Shown: positions 18,038 through 33,329, numbered from the stretch's first letter. The stretch: DNA of 64,000 bases from Aculops lycopersici (GCA_015350385.1 WNKI01000002.1:9143426-9207425); one strand, 5' to 3'. Made by a program: numbers and translations. The notes: generated by a model from the letters alone, not told the origin.

Positions 18038-19481
18038 GTCTAGATGGGTGGTGTGCTCGGCACATTTTACCAAAAATGCAAGCTTGGCACTCATATTTAG
18101 TGGAGTTGCATATTGCCATCCCAGTGACGGCGTCAGACTTGGCAAGTGCTTTTACTGTATCGATTGAGCAGTGGCCAAGTCTCCGGTGCCAATCTTCCAA
18201 AGTAGCACCTAGAAACGACCCTTCTATTTGTGATATAGCTGTTGGGTTCAAGTCTACTGTGAAGTAGATGTCAGCTGGTCCCTTGAAACCACGCAAAATG
18301 AGCTGATTAGCTCGATAGAAGTCGGCAGACTCTTCGTTGAATTGAACATTACAGCCAAGTTCAATCGTTTGCCCTATTGACAACAAGTTTTCAGATAGCT
18401 CGGGTATCCAAAGAACTTTTGTCAGTTGGCCGGTAAAATCATCATTTGTGAAAGGCATCGTGCCACAGCCGTAGGCATCTAAGCCGCGACCGTCACCAAC
18501 ATAGATTTTCTTAGGCACATCAAACTCTTCATAATCCACGAGATAACTTCGATGCGGAGTCATGTGCCCGGAGGCACCAGAATCTAAGATCCAAGATGAC
18601 TTACCTTTGGACATTAGGTGCTTCTTGGTATTCAGTGCTCCTGTTTGTTGGGGTCTCTTGGGTTGCTGTGGTTGTTGCTTCTCTTGTCTGTTGTTGTGCT
18701 GTTGTTGTTGCTGTTGTTGTTGCTGGGGTAGAAACTGTTGGCGACCTGGTGGTTGGCCAAATTTTCTTTTTCTCTCATTGTCTGCTTTTAGCTTACGACA
18801 CTCGCGCCAGCGGTGCCCAACCTTTTTGCAATAGTTACAAGTTACGCCAACATTACTTGACTGGGCCTGGCTACAATTAGTTGGCGAGTCACCTGAAGCT
18901 GCAAGGGCTATGTTGCGCTTGTTGTTGACGTCCTGTTGGTTATCCAAGTGATATTGGATCTTCAGTTGAGAGATCAACTGGCTCACATCACCAGTCGGTG
19001 ACGACATGGTAAACATTTGAACTGTTAATTTATAATTATGGGGCAAAGAGTTCGAAAATACCCACAATTGAGTTTGCTGGTCGACATCGTGACTTGCTAG
19101 CTGGAGTTTTCCGAGCAAATTTTCGTAACGGCCTGCAAATTGAATTATATTTTCGGTTTTACCCATTTTGAGACTGAGAAATTCTGCTAATGCTGAGCTT
19201 CTCAAGTTACTTGATGCCCCTTCATGGTTCTCTTGTATTTTCTTCCAGAGCTCGTGGGCTGATCCACAAACTCCAGTTGCAGCAATTTGGCGTGGATCCA
19301 TGGCAAGATACATAATGGATTTTGCCTTCTCATTGTTTATAGCATCTCTTTCTTCTTCTAACTTTGTTTTGAGAATATAATCCCAGAGATCATTACTCTT
19401 GAGTTGGGATGTGATGATAACTTTCCAAGTTGCATAGTTTGAAGCATTAAGTTTGTCGTGTTTTGCCTCAATCGACGCCAT
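18038..19481 (-). pseudogene. Copia-2 Gag-protease-pre-integrase, truncated
   Basis: About 481 codons of copia polyprotein: Gag (1-205), CCHC knuckle CNYCKKVGHRWREC about 213-226, a Gln run, protease with LDSGASGHM about 298, and the pre-integrase zinc region ending GKMCRAHHPSR. It aligns with copia-1 throughout but is clearly a different family (substitutions at most positions outside motifs). The similarity stops at the gypsy LTR remnant; the frame runs to 17952 only through foreign sequence. Integrase core, RT and RNase H are missing from the window, so this copy is dead. Confidence 0.9.
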
Positions 19482-20124
19482 CTTGTTCTTGCTGTTTATT
19501 GTTTATCTATTTTGGCATGGAAATACACTATTGCCGTTCAATACTCTTTGTTTTGCATACTCATTCAACTCACAAAACAATTGGTCAACTTCAGACTCGA
19601 TAGCACTAGCGATAGAAATAATGGCGAGTAAAATTATGATTGTTAAGATTTGATTATTCGGCATCTTGATCATAATTGTCTGAATCTTGATTATTTTGTT
19701 CTTGATCTAGAGCAATAGCTTGGTCGACGGTTTCCCAGTCGCAAGGTTGATTCCAGAGACAGTCGTCGCAGAAGTCGTAGGCTTCGTAATTGAGCAAAGA
19801 TTTAGCTGGTAGGAGATGGCAATCTTCTCGGTGTGTAATTTGACAGAGTGAGCACTGGTAGTAGTTCACTTTTTGGTTCAAATTTGATAGACATTTGCAT
19901 GGGCTTGCTACAGAGATTTGGGGTTGATTTCCTGAGTTGTTAACTGCGGTGATCTTGATTTTGATGAGACCCATTGTTGTTTACAAACTTGATATAATCT
20001 CTATGTCTCGAGCAGGCGATGCAAATCTTCTTCACTGGTTTACTTATTGTTTGATAGTTCTTCTTGTCATCTTCTACTAGTCTTGTGTATTCATTTGTCT
20101 TGAGTAACCACTCTCCTGCTACCA
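19482..20124 (-). other. Copia-2 leader with primer-binding site
   Basis: Minus strand 20124-20111 reads TGGTAGCAGGAGAG directly beside the LTR, as expected for a primer-binding site. The leader contains the small Cys-rich ORF at 19974-19654 and otherwise shows no gene. Confidence 0.7.
19654..19974 (-). CDS. Small Cys/His-rich ORF upstream of copia-2 gag (106 aa)
   Basis: An ORF between the upstream LTR and gag, on the coding strand, 172 nt before the gag ATG. The protein has clustered metal-ligand residues in order: CKC, then CSLCQITHREDCH, then CDDCLWNQPC, a spacing suggestive of a zinc-binding treble-clef or RING/PHD-like module, and ends in an acidic Asp/Gln/Asn tail. I do not recognise it. 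Copia-1 has no comparable ORF in its leader. It could be an accessory protein or a chance frame; the cysteine clustering argues for coding. Confidence 0.5.
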   Translation of the reverse strand: MGLIKIKITAVNNSGNQPQISVASPCKCLSNLNQKVNYYQCSLCQITHREDCHLLPAKSLLNYEAYDFCDDCLWNQPCDWETVDQAIALDQEQNNQDSDNYDQDAE

Positions 20125-20580
20125 TGTTAGAAATAGAATGGAAGGAAACTATTGAGGATCTTTTTCGTGTTGTCTCCTCGAAAGTCGAAAAGCAACTGAT
20201 TTATTTTTGCATTGGTTACATGAATTTATACTTTTGGTTTTACTCTGATTTCTGTTGCGCGACGCAGCGTCGACACGCCCATTTCTGGGTCGAAGTCGTT
20301 TTCTTGATTTTTCAACTGTTTTGAGCTGCCAAGTTGCCCAAAAAGTTGGTCGTCGTGAGTCGCGTCGAACCAGAGAGTCCTCTGGTCGTCCTTTAATCCA
20401 GATGGTCAGGTCATTGCTCCACATTTGCGCCTGCTGATGCTGCAACTAGTGATCGCCTTTGTTCTGCAACGGTCAACCGCTCGCATAACTGCCAATTGCG
20501 GGGCCCGGGCGAGGGGAAAGAGAGGCGAGTGGCACGCTCACGGGCAGTCGCAACGGACCCCTATTCACTGCCGCTTAACA
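20125..20580 (-). repeat. Copia-2 upstream (5') LTR, intact
   Basis: 456 bp, matching 222-258 plus 7701-8119. It shows the empty site for copia-1 (GATCT once, near 20157-20161). Followed by AAAAA (20581-20585), the target duplication. Confidence 0.95.
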
Positions 20581-20618
20581 AAAAACACAAAATTTAATCG
20601 AGAATCACATCTATGACA

Positions 20619-20841
20619 TCACACTTTAATAATATCAATAATCCGGCTAGTGGACATTCTCCCTTGTTCCAGATTTTCCGCCTCCAAATGTACAGGACCG
20701 GCGAGTCCGAAAAGATCCCGAAACAAGCTAAACCAAGCCGCAATGGTTTGATTGCTCAGGATCCCGTCATCCTCCGAGAAGATACAGGACCGTTTCGTGG
20801 CATCGTAAGTTAAACCATAGGCGAAACAATATGCAAGCATA
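20619..20841 (-). pseudogene. Merlin-like transposase, second fragment
   Basis: Minus-strand coding DNA continuing the transposase after the solo LTR: the LAYCFAYGLT...SNQTIAAWFSLFRDLF pattern corresponds to the helix-turn-helix-like part of ISXO2/IS1595 transposases, before the DDE domain. It then runs GLAGPVHLEAEN, where the family has its first catalytic Asp/Glu block, but the match fades and a stop follows near 20619. No catalytic core remains. Confidence 0.6.
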
Positions 20842-21043
20842 TGTGATGCTGCGTCACATCACATGTGTAGTCGTGCGGTGCACGACTGCATGCCTGTGGC
20901 ACGATATAGCCTGTCAGCTATAAAAGCGATGGGAGCTAAGAAATAAACACAGTATCATATCGTTCTCCCAAGTGTTAGTTTTGTGAGCCGAGTGTTTGTG
21001 TGAGTATCTACTACCCTGCCTTTCACCCTACCTCGACATCACA
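20842..21043 (+). repeat. Solo LTR of a gypsy-type element (202 bp)
   Basis: Starts TGTGATG and ends CGACATCACA, the same termini as the gypsy LTR at 8948-9219. It has a TATA box (CTATAAAAG, 20918-20926) and AATAAA (20942-20947) in LTR order. CATA at 20838-20841 and 21044-21047 is a 4-bp target duplication. No internal element sequence is left, so it is a product of LTR-LTR recombination. It interrupts the Merlin transposase. An 8-bp hairpin (AGTCGTGC / GCACGACT) lies about 30 bp inside the left end. Confidence 0.85.
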
Positions 21044-21298
21044 CATAATTGTTTCACTCAAAGGCAACTTCGATTTCTCGAAAACGGACCCTTTGAACAC
21101 TGAGGACCTATCAGAACAGGCCCTGCAGCGCCAAAACGGGGCGTGGCTATCCCGCCGACGATGAAGTCGACGAGCTTTGCCGTGCCACGGACAGTCCGAA
21201 ACTGACCGCAGAAGCCCGACCCGCAAAGCCCATTTAGCACATTCTAGATCATCGTCTAGATGTGCTTCCCGGACTAAGCGGACCTGACTCCACCGCAT
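21044..21298 (-). pseudogene. Merlin-like transposase, N-terminal fragment
   Basis: The minus-strand frame from 21298 shows a GLL-x-SVSDCP start, then FWRCRACSDRSSVFKGSVFE and SKLPLSETIM, the zinc-ribbon and adjoining helix pattern of ISXO2/IS1595-family (Merlin) transposases. Only one of the usual CxxC pairs is intact (the first reads CPWHG), so the ribbon is degraded. The frame is cut at the solo LTR and would continue into 20841-20619 if the LTR and one CATA copy were absent. Confidence 0.65.
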
Positions 21299-21583
21299 GT
21301 GGGCGTGTCGGATGCTCGGGTGTTGATTTTCTCTCGGGCCTGTACCTGAATTTGCAGTAGTCTGGTTTTAGCCAGAGGACCGGAGAAGTGTCAACGTTAA
21401 GAAGTCATTAGCACGCCTCCAGATAAAACCCTTCTAGATTACGCAATGGGGAACTGTTCGTTTGACCCATATATTATTAATTTATTGATATAAAATTATC
21501 AATTTTTCCCCACATATTTTTTTATTTTCCTCCCCTAAACTAGAGCACCGCCCCTAATTTCCATAAATGGGCGTGGTCTGAGC
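21299..21583. other. Merlin subterminal DNA, non-coding
   Basis: Between the transposase start and the right terminal repeat. GGGCGTGTCGG at 21302-21312 repeats a sequence near 52-62 at the other end. The rest is A/T-rich with no gene. Confidence 0.4.
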
Positions 21584-21616
21584 AAAATCCCGGGGGCCAT
21601 ATACCATACAACACCC
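21584..21616 (-). repeat. Right terminal inverted repeat of the Merlin-like element
   Basis: The reverse complement matches 1-33 at 30 of 33 positions. It marks the outer right edge of the nest. Confidence 0.8.
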
Positions 21617-24266
21617 GCCTGACCCACAACACTAGGTCAAAACGAGAGATTTGATGTTGAAAAATTTTATTACGAGATCAATGTATAGAAAATGAGTAAG
21701 CGAAGCATGATAAGCAATGAAGAGTCGGCACAAAGTCAGAGTCGTTTATTTTTTGGCATTACAGGTAAAATTTCGTTTTGAGATCATCGGATGTGTAAAT
21801 TTGGATGTAATCATTGGTCTCTGTCTGTCTAGGTTTATTTTCTATTTGTATCACAGTGAACGATGCGATCTGATCTAGCAAAATAATCGCTGAGTTCAAA
21901 TGGCTAGAACCTTCCATCTATTCAAGTTGCAGACAAACGGTAAACGTAATGATCAAACCCTACAAACTTGTACTTGTCTTTCCTCTAGCGAAACTCTCTT
22001 GAGAACCATCTACATGTTTGCTGTTTTTTTCCTCGTATTGATTTTTCTCCGCGCATCCCCATGATTTATTCCGCTTCCCTGCTCCTCTCTGTCTCTTGGG
22101 TTAGTAGTTCAGTTTGGCGACGCAATAGTTGTGCTCTACATTGCGATTGCAGTTGCAGTTGTAGTTGGAAAACAAACTCTATCATTACATTGTATAACAT
22201 CACTGGCTCGTGTTTGCCATCCGCCTCCATGTAAATTGGACAACGCGAACAGCGACGAGGATAACGACAACAAATACGATAAGCAAAAGACCCCGACAAA
22301 CAAATCCATTTGCTTGTTACGTGCCTCGCTTCGACTTCCTGTTCCACGGCTCGTCTGTGGTATTTGGCAGCAGCAGTAGCGGCGGTTGTTACGTGTCATT
22401 TTGTTTCGAGCCTAAAAACTCCAAGAGTTTGGGTTTAATGCAGCAAAATAATGAGAGAGGCGACTATTCAAAGGCAAAATTGAGAGGAGCAACCGGGTGA
22501 ATTGAATGGGCGATGATTTACAACTACAACTTTACAGCAACTTGAAATACTTATATATATCCGCTCTTTTCGGAAACTAAGCGCCCGTCAGTCGACATCC
22601 GATTTTCTGGCCGCTTGAGTTCATGTACTCAGTTTGCCACTAATGGCGTGCAAATATGAACCAAAACGACGTTACGCAACAACCATTTAAGTTTCTGTCG
22701 ACAACTCTTGGCTTTCTCTCTTTCTTTCTCTCAAACTCAAAGTTAAAGTGGGAAACTTCTGCCAGAATTTGCCGCCGTTTTTGGGACCGATTTTTGCGAA
22801 ATGAGCACCGGGAAGTTGTCACAGAGAGTGAGGAGATTTGGGTTTAAGTTGAGCTTTTGGCGGCGACGGCGAATCCAAACTGTCGTTAGCCCAAAGATCA
22901 ATTGATTGAGATTAGATTACGCCATCGTCGCCCGCGAGCTGAATCCTTCAGGTTTATACTCAGACTCAAATTTTAAGATGACGTGCATCCCTATCCTCCT
23001 TCTTCCTCTTAACTCACATTTTCTGGTTCATCTAGCAGCCGGGTCGATGAACAACTTTAGTTGCTACGAGAGGGAGAGTAAATCATGAAGGAGGAGATTC
23101 GTTATATTTAAATGAAAATGCAGTTTTAATGATGGCGAGCAGCCAATCGAATGGGAGACGAATAGAGATGAGGGAATCGGGCGATGAGATGAAAAATGAG
23201 TTAAGGTAAGAATTTTGGGACAAAAAAATACATTCAGATATTAGTGGGTAAACTGTTTAATTATTTGCCTGTTCATTTCTTCAAAAATTGATCACAATTT
23301 TAAATCACTCTCAGCTCTTTTAGTTGAGTTGAGCTGAGCTAAGTACCTCTCCTTCTCTATGGCTTTCTTCTACTTCAATGGTCAAGAAACAAAAGTAAAA
23401 TCTACCTATGAGAAGCAGCAGGAAGTCCGGCGACGAGGACGATGCTTCCTTGTTTGTTGTCCTCCACTATCATCGTAATTTTAACTTGAGTAAGTAAGAA
23501 CAACAACAACGAACTTATATATTCTCGCCGAGTAAATAAGTAGGTGAGCATTCAAGTGAACAGCTTGGGCGCTTCGGAGATTGAGATCACCATCAATGGG
23601 AGTGATTTTGATTGACTGGCGCTGTCAATTGATTTGTTATCCTCGGAGTGGTAGTTGTGTTGGTTCTTGTTGTCGATATTTCTGTTGTTCGCTTTACGTA
23701 ATCCATTCTCTGGTCTGCTCATCGTCCTTTCAATAGACTGTCCAAGAAGAGCAACGACGAAACATACGACGCCGATAACGAGAGCAGGAGGCCCATCAGG
23801 CTGCAGCTCCACTGCTCTTTTTGGCCTCTTGCTCTCATCTCTTTCTCCCCTCGCCATCCGCTAGAGAAGCGCACGAGGTGATTGCACGAGCGTGGCGCTA
23901 GTTTCACGCTGACGCGTGCCACCGCTGCTCATTCCAATTCCACTGTTGATGTTGCGCAATATCAAAAGCCGCCGATCAATCATTGGCGAAGTGAGCATCC
24001 AACTCGAATCTTGATTAGCCCACCGGAAGTTGGAACTGGCGGCACTCCTCGGCTATAATAAACTTTTGCGACGAGTCACTGAATTGAATTGGCTCACCGA
24101 AAGTTTGTTGTTTCGATTTGCATTTGAACCGGAAGTTGACGCTCGTCTAACATCATCATTATTGCCGTCGTCAAAATAATTATTGATGGCCAGAAAAGTT
24201 GCTCTCCTGTCCCAAAACTACATCGCCACCAGCCTGATTAAACTGAAGGTAAAAACTGGTCGCTAC
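21617..24266. other. Flanking DNA downstream of the receptor gene, no confident gene
   Basis: No ORF here looks coding by length or composition. A minus-strand 101-codon frame at 23857-23552, with a splice-acceptor-like CGCTTCTCTAG just before it and a short hydrophobic run, is the only candidate exon. The receptor 3' UTR should lie in the right part. I could not choose a poly(A) site. Confidence 0.4.
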
Positions 24267-25530
24267 TTAAACGGCTGAGGTTCTGTAGGCATCCGCCGTT
24301 TGCTGTTGTGATGATCCGTTTTGAGCAGCAGCAGTGGAGGGCGGCGATGAGGACGACGGCGAAACCATGTTACCATTACCTCCCGTTGCTAGTTGGGAAG
24401 TGGTGGCATCGTTAGAGGCGCTGCCATTTGACTGCAGAAAGTGGTGGTCATTTGTGGGCTTCGAACTGCTGGTGCTGGCGCTGCTTCCGCACGAGCTGAA
24501 CGCCACTAGAGGCCCATCGGTTTGCTCGGAAGCAGCTTGTTGCCTGAAGATCATTTGGTGTTGCTTCAATGCGCCGCTAGCATCCAGCGACAGCATGTCC
24601 TGCGTCTGGGAATGATTCAAGTGGTGCATGTGGTGCTGGTTGCTCATGGGCCTGAGTGTCATTGGCTGGCGCTGGTGCGCGACAGGTGGCGGCAGCGGCG
24701 GCGCCGGCAGGTGGCTGTCTTGGTGCACAAAGTGGTCGTTGTGCCCTTGGTTATGATGATGTTGGTAATGGTGGTGATGGTTGTGGTGAAGTGAGGTCAT
24801 TGAGCGATTGAACGGATTTTGCTGTTGTTGCTTTAGATGCCAATTCTGTTGTTGTTGCTGCTGCTGTTGCATCATTTGGTTGAATCTGACGTTCTGATCC
24901 TGCAGGTCAAGATTGTTTAACGCACTTGTCGAGTCGTAAATGTGCTGCTGAGGCGACGAAATTTGCTGATACAAATGCGGCGGCTGCTGTTGGCCATATT
25001 GATAATTAGGATGCTGTTGCAATGCTTGCTGTTGTTGTTGCAGTTGCTCCTCGTAGTGGCGCAATTGAGATTGTTGTTGCTGCTGTTGCTGCGAGATTAG
25101 AAATAACGATTGACTATTGGGCGAAATTTTCCCCCCATTAATCGTCAGCTTTGAGCCAGAATTTTGTCTCAGGTGATGATTGTTGAATCTATTGCTCTGC
25201 TGAGTGCCCAAATTAGATTGATAGTTTGGCGAACAGGTGTTGGAATCGTGCATCTCATTGTTAAAACAGGTGGTCTCAATGAAATGACAGCAGCAGCAAC
25301 CCAACGACTGGAGGCAACGTGTTAGTCCGATCAGTTGGGAGACTCGCTTCAGAATCTTTCGTTGCGACCAAATAAGGAGCATGACAAGTAACAAATTGCT
25401 AGCAGCAAAACTGTACATCAGGTAATAGTTTGGATCCCTTAAATTGATCATTTGGAAGCAATGAGCAAAGAAGGAGATCCAACAGATCCAATGAAGAGCC
25501 AAAAGGGCTAGTAAAATTGAGCATGTAGTT
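24267..25530 (-). CDS. Cirl: Receptor exon 9: TM6, TM7 and cytoplasmic tail
   Basis: Starts at an acceptor AAAAACAG (25533-25531 region), phase 2, which joins in frame to exon 8; the polypyrimidine tract is weak but CTAAT/CTAAC branch-like sequences precede it. TM6 is SILLALLALHWICWISFF, where latrophilins have LLGLTW. TM7 is about 26 residues (YYLMYSFAASNLLLVMLLIW). A juxtamembrane basic and Cys-rich stretch (CCCCHF, possible palmitoylation) follows, then about 330 residues rich in Gln, His, Asn and Ser, ending in TSAV, which fits a class I PDZ-binding motif (S/T-x-V). The stop is TAA/TAG-type at 24267-24269. Confidence 0.8.
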
Positions 25531-29940
<4,410 letters not shown>

Positions 29941-31859
29941 CTTGTGCGTTTAGTGTCGTCCAACTGCCAGTGGCAGTTGGTATTGGCTGCTTGTTGTAAA
30001 TGTGGAACCTCGCACGATGATTGGTTCTGTTGTTGGTGTTGTTTATTCAAGACTTGCTGGCTGGCTCCAATCTCTCGGTTTGTTGCTTGCTGATGGTTGT
30101 GGAGGTTTCCACTGGTCCCATTGACCAAACTTGAGCTGCCATACGGATTCACAATGCTCGTAACTCCGGCCATCGAGTTTACCATCGAAGCTCCCGCTCC
30201 TCCGCTCAGTTGACGCCGGTGATGGTCTTGGTTGTGACTGTCAAAGTTCTTGTGATTATTTTGGCTCATAATGAAGAGGGCCAAGCCAACGAGGACAAAG
30301 CAAACCACAGGTAGGTAGTATAGGATGATGGCCAATCCGGTGGAGCCACAATCAACTAGCAGAGGCCAGGTGTTCAATTGGGCGCTCCGTGAGGTTACAT
30401 AAGCGAGTGCGTTGATTGCCTGGCTCTCTTTAAGGGATAGCCAGCCAATTAGCGAGGTTATGGCTAGGGGTAGAATATTTTCAATTGTCCAGAGTAGCGA
30501 GCAAGTGGTTGAGGATGAGGAGAGGGAGCAGAGGGATCCCAGGATTCTGGTGAAGTGGTTGCCTCTCTTGTGGTGGTGGTTGCTACTGTAGCTCAGGTGG
30601 CGCAAGTGACTGTTTCCGGCCAGGTGGGCCAGGTGAGGTCTACCGTAGATTCTCTGTTGCTCTACGGCAGTGGCGGCTGCGGTTACCGCGGCCGACGAGT
30701 CAAAACTAGAGGTGGGCGAGACGCCAAGTGGTTGCCCATTTTGTCCATTTTGTCCATATCCATTTCCGTATACTTGGTGCTGCTGCTGTTGCTGCCTCAT
30801 GCCGCCATAAATTGTGGCCACTGCATTGGGACTGGTGCTAGTCGATGTTGTAGTGGCGCCTCCGTATTGCGTTAGCTTATCGCTGCCCTCGCCGCCAGTT
30901 GACGAGGTCGAGGAGGCGGATGTTGAGCTGGAGGAGAGTTGGTAGCCGTGAATTGACTTGGTGCTTCCGGTCACTAAACTATTCAACCTGAATAGCCTCA
31001 GATTTAAGCCAACCAACTTGGCCGCCAGCCAACAGGTAAAACTGGCAACAAAATAGTAGAGCGCCAGTACCAAACAAGTTGTCACCAATCCAATTGTTGG
31101 CAGTATCTGATCAACTGGTCTGATTGATTGATTGCGAAAATCCCAACTTCCATCGGGCCGGAGGTGAAGGTCAACCATTGGTCTTGGTGGATAATTTTGA
31201 CTCTCAACCAAGAGGACAACCAACAATTGAATTGCAAATAAATGGACAATCAATTTGATGGGCACCTGAAATGGGCGAATCTTGTTCTGTGAGTTGCAAG
31301 CACCTGTTCTCGCTGCTAGCACTGCATTCGACGGCTGCATCAAACTGCCACCGAAGGCCTCGTGCTCTAGTTTGCTCTTGGTGTTAGCCAGAGTAGCCGA
31401 GTAGTCGCTCGAGCTGTAGGTGGGCGAGCTGTCTGCAGCAAGCTGATGATGATTGGCCGCTCGTTGCCTCATATCAACCGTCGATTGGCCATCGATTACC
31501 TGGCGACGACTCGACGCCGAGTTTATCATACTAAACGGTGGCAATTGGTGATTGGTGTGGTTGTTGGAGTTTCCATCGCGCAATTGATTGCTTAAATCAC
31601 GCAACGTGGCCACCGGTTGCTGTTGTAGTGTGTTAAAGTTGTTGCTGTTGCTCGTCACCAGCAAAGGCGGCGGCGGAAGCGAGGGAATGGCACTCAGTAG
31701 GCGGCGCTCGTGGGCTCGGTGGTAGAGAGAACTCATCAGGTAGATGGCTAGCAGGATGGCGCTTGTCAAGCAGGAGCCACAAATGATCAGGCGCAGGTTG
31801 CCGCTGCTGCCGTTTTGAACAGGTGAGCTTGACGCTTCGAACAGGTTGCCACCAAGCAT
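29941..31859 (-). CDS. Cirl: Receptor exon 8: TM1 to TM5 with very long intracellular loops
   Basis: 639 codons, phase 0 acceptor (CATTCAG at 31866-31860) and phase 2 donor AAG/GTGAGT. Membrane segments: TM1 LRLIICGSCLTSAILLAIYL, TM2 PIKLIVHLFAIQLLVVLLV, TM3 LVTTCLVLALYYFVASFTCW followed by AAKLVGLNLRLF, TM4 NILPLAITSLIGWL, TM5 AIILYYLPVVCFVLVGLALF. Between TM1 and TM2 there are about 150 residues, and between TM3 and TM4 about 178, all Ser/Gln/Asn/Gly-rich; latrophilins normally have loops of about 10 residues there. After TM5 about 100 further low-complexity residues follow. There are no internal stops. Some of these stretches could in principle be unspliced introns, but keeping frame over about 450 and 530 nt makes coding more likely. 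Confidence 0.82.
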
Positions 31860-33329
31860 CTGAATGGCCGTTGAGTTGTTGTTTTTTTCATTTTAAGAGC
31901 GGATTCAATTTAAATGTTATGGTTAAGGTGGGACATAGTAAGTGAGGGATGACAATGAAGGAGAGGAGTTAGTTTCACGCTTGTAGTCAAGGTTGTCGTT
32001 GATGCTATTACATTTTAACACCAGCATCGGATTTTATCTCCGCGGGTCGGCTGTTGTCATCTAAGTTTAGTTGTTGATTGTTGCTGCTGTTGTCGTTGTT
32101 GTTGTGTCAAAGTGGGCGTTTCTCTCCTTCGTTGTTGTCATCGGAGTAATGGCAAAAAGGTAGGGTGAGCAAACCAACTTAAACTCAAGCAAACTACCTC
32201 AAATTTCGTTCATTTTATTTGCCAAGCCGACTGTCGAGCTTGGTGGTTGAGTGTTGCCAATTTTTACGCCCTTCGATGGCGATTTCAATCGAAGCCTCGA
32301 TTTTTTCCCATCACAAATGGAATCAAAACACTCAAAAGCTGGCAAGCTGACGCGAAGGCAGTTGATGATGGACCCTCGGGGCTGTTTGGTTTGCCATTTA
32401 GCCACCGCTGCCACTATCTCTCAACTCATCTAACGAGAGCGCAAATCGCGAGACACCATCTCTGGCTCTGCCTTTTGGGGCATGCTGCTGCTTTTGTTGT
32501 TGCTGGCGCTCTTGCGGCCACTGATATCGGCAATCAAATGACTCTGCGCTCTCGTAGTTTCTCAATGTTATCGTATTAACCGGCTACTCGGCTGGCAAAC
32601 GCGAGCGCGGAACAAACTAAATTCAAACCAAAGTGAGCAGCCGGACGAGCGAGAAAATTCTTTTTGAGTGCCTTGTGGTGGTTGTGCAATGGACTTCAAT
32701 GGTTTGATTGATGGCACGAGTCGCGTTTCTAGTCTAGTTTGCTCACTTCACCTGAAAGCTGCTCATTTGAATGCCATTAACAGGTCGCCTCTTCTAGTCG
32801 AGGCGAGAAGTCAGGTAGCCAGGTGTCGTCGTCTCTCTACTTCGCTCCAGTTTAGTTTATTCTAGTTAGCAGTGTAAACAAACGAGCAGCTCGCTCGCCC
32901 GTAATCCCGAGGTAGGGAGCCAATTTACAAGAGCGAGGGCGAGAGCAGGTAAAGCGAACAGGCAGGCAGGTAGACGAGGCGGCAGTCGAGAGATCAATCA
33001 TCGAGCTGCGATCGTCTCGTTGGTCTATCTTGGTTGTTTGAGTTCAGTTAAGTTGAGTGAGTGAGTAAGTGAGCATCTCAAGTAAAAGCAGCAGCAGCGA
33101 CAACATGAAGAGAGTCGCCAGCTAGATAGATGATTGGTCCTCCTACATCTCGACGTAATCAAAACACTACCGACAACAAAATCAACATCAACGCAGACAA
33201 AGGGACTAGTTCTGCGAGGATGTTAAGAAGAAATAAGGTCCCTTCATCGCAGGAGATAACATGTGTGCGTGCGTTGTTTAGTGGTGGTAGTTGTATATAT
33301 ATATATATATACATAAAACTAATACTCAC
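31860..33329 (-). other. Receptor intron 7
   Basis: Donor GTGAGT at 33329, preceded in the genome by a TA dinucleotide run (about 33292-33311). No gene seen. Confidence 0.7.

Larger units (their letters stand above)
222..20580 (-). mobile_element. Copia-2: Ty1/copia-type LTR retrotransposon with env, interrupted by copia-1 and a gypsy element
   Basis: Two 456-bp LTRs delimit the element: 20125-20580 (upstream LTR, because the element reads leftward) and 222-258 joined to 7701-8119 (downstream LTR, split by copia-1). Flanking AAAAA at 217-221 and 20581-20585 is a 5-bp target duplication. Inside are a primer-binding-like site at 20111-20124, a small Cys-rich ORF, Gag-protease-pre-integrase (19481 to about 18038), and an Env C-terminal part (8947-8143), followed by a purine-rich tract (8120-8128) identical to that of copia-1. 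Integrase core, RT, RNase H and the Env N-terminal part are absent: a gypsy element and a deletion occupy that place. The two LTRs differ by two substitutions that I could find, so the insertion is young. Confidence 0.92.
1..21616 (-). mobile_element. Merlin/ISXO2-like DNA transposon shell, internally deleted and filled with retroelements
   Basis: The window opens with a 33-bp sequence whose inverted copy lies at 21584-21616; 30 of 33 positions agree. Just inside the right end, on the minus strand, is a broken transposase with the zinc-ribbon and N-terminal pattern of the ISXO2/IS1595 (Merlin) family (21298 down to 20619). All other elements in the first 21.6 kb lie between these termini. The catalytic half of the transposase is missing and 34-216 does not encode it, so this was probably a non-autonomous copy before copia-2 entered. 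The left edge coincides with the window edge, so the target duplication cannot be checked. Family assignment rests on motifs in the transposase fragment; the inverted repeats are directly visible. Confidence 0.65.

Noticed and set aside
17912..18145. ORFs crossing the copia-2/gypsy junction
   Set aside because: They join two elements by accident and share their middle part with the other LTR end.
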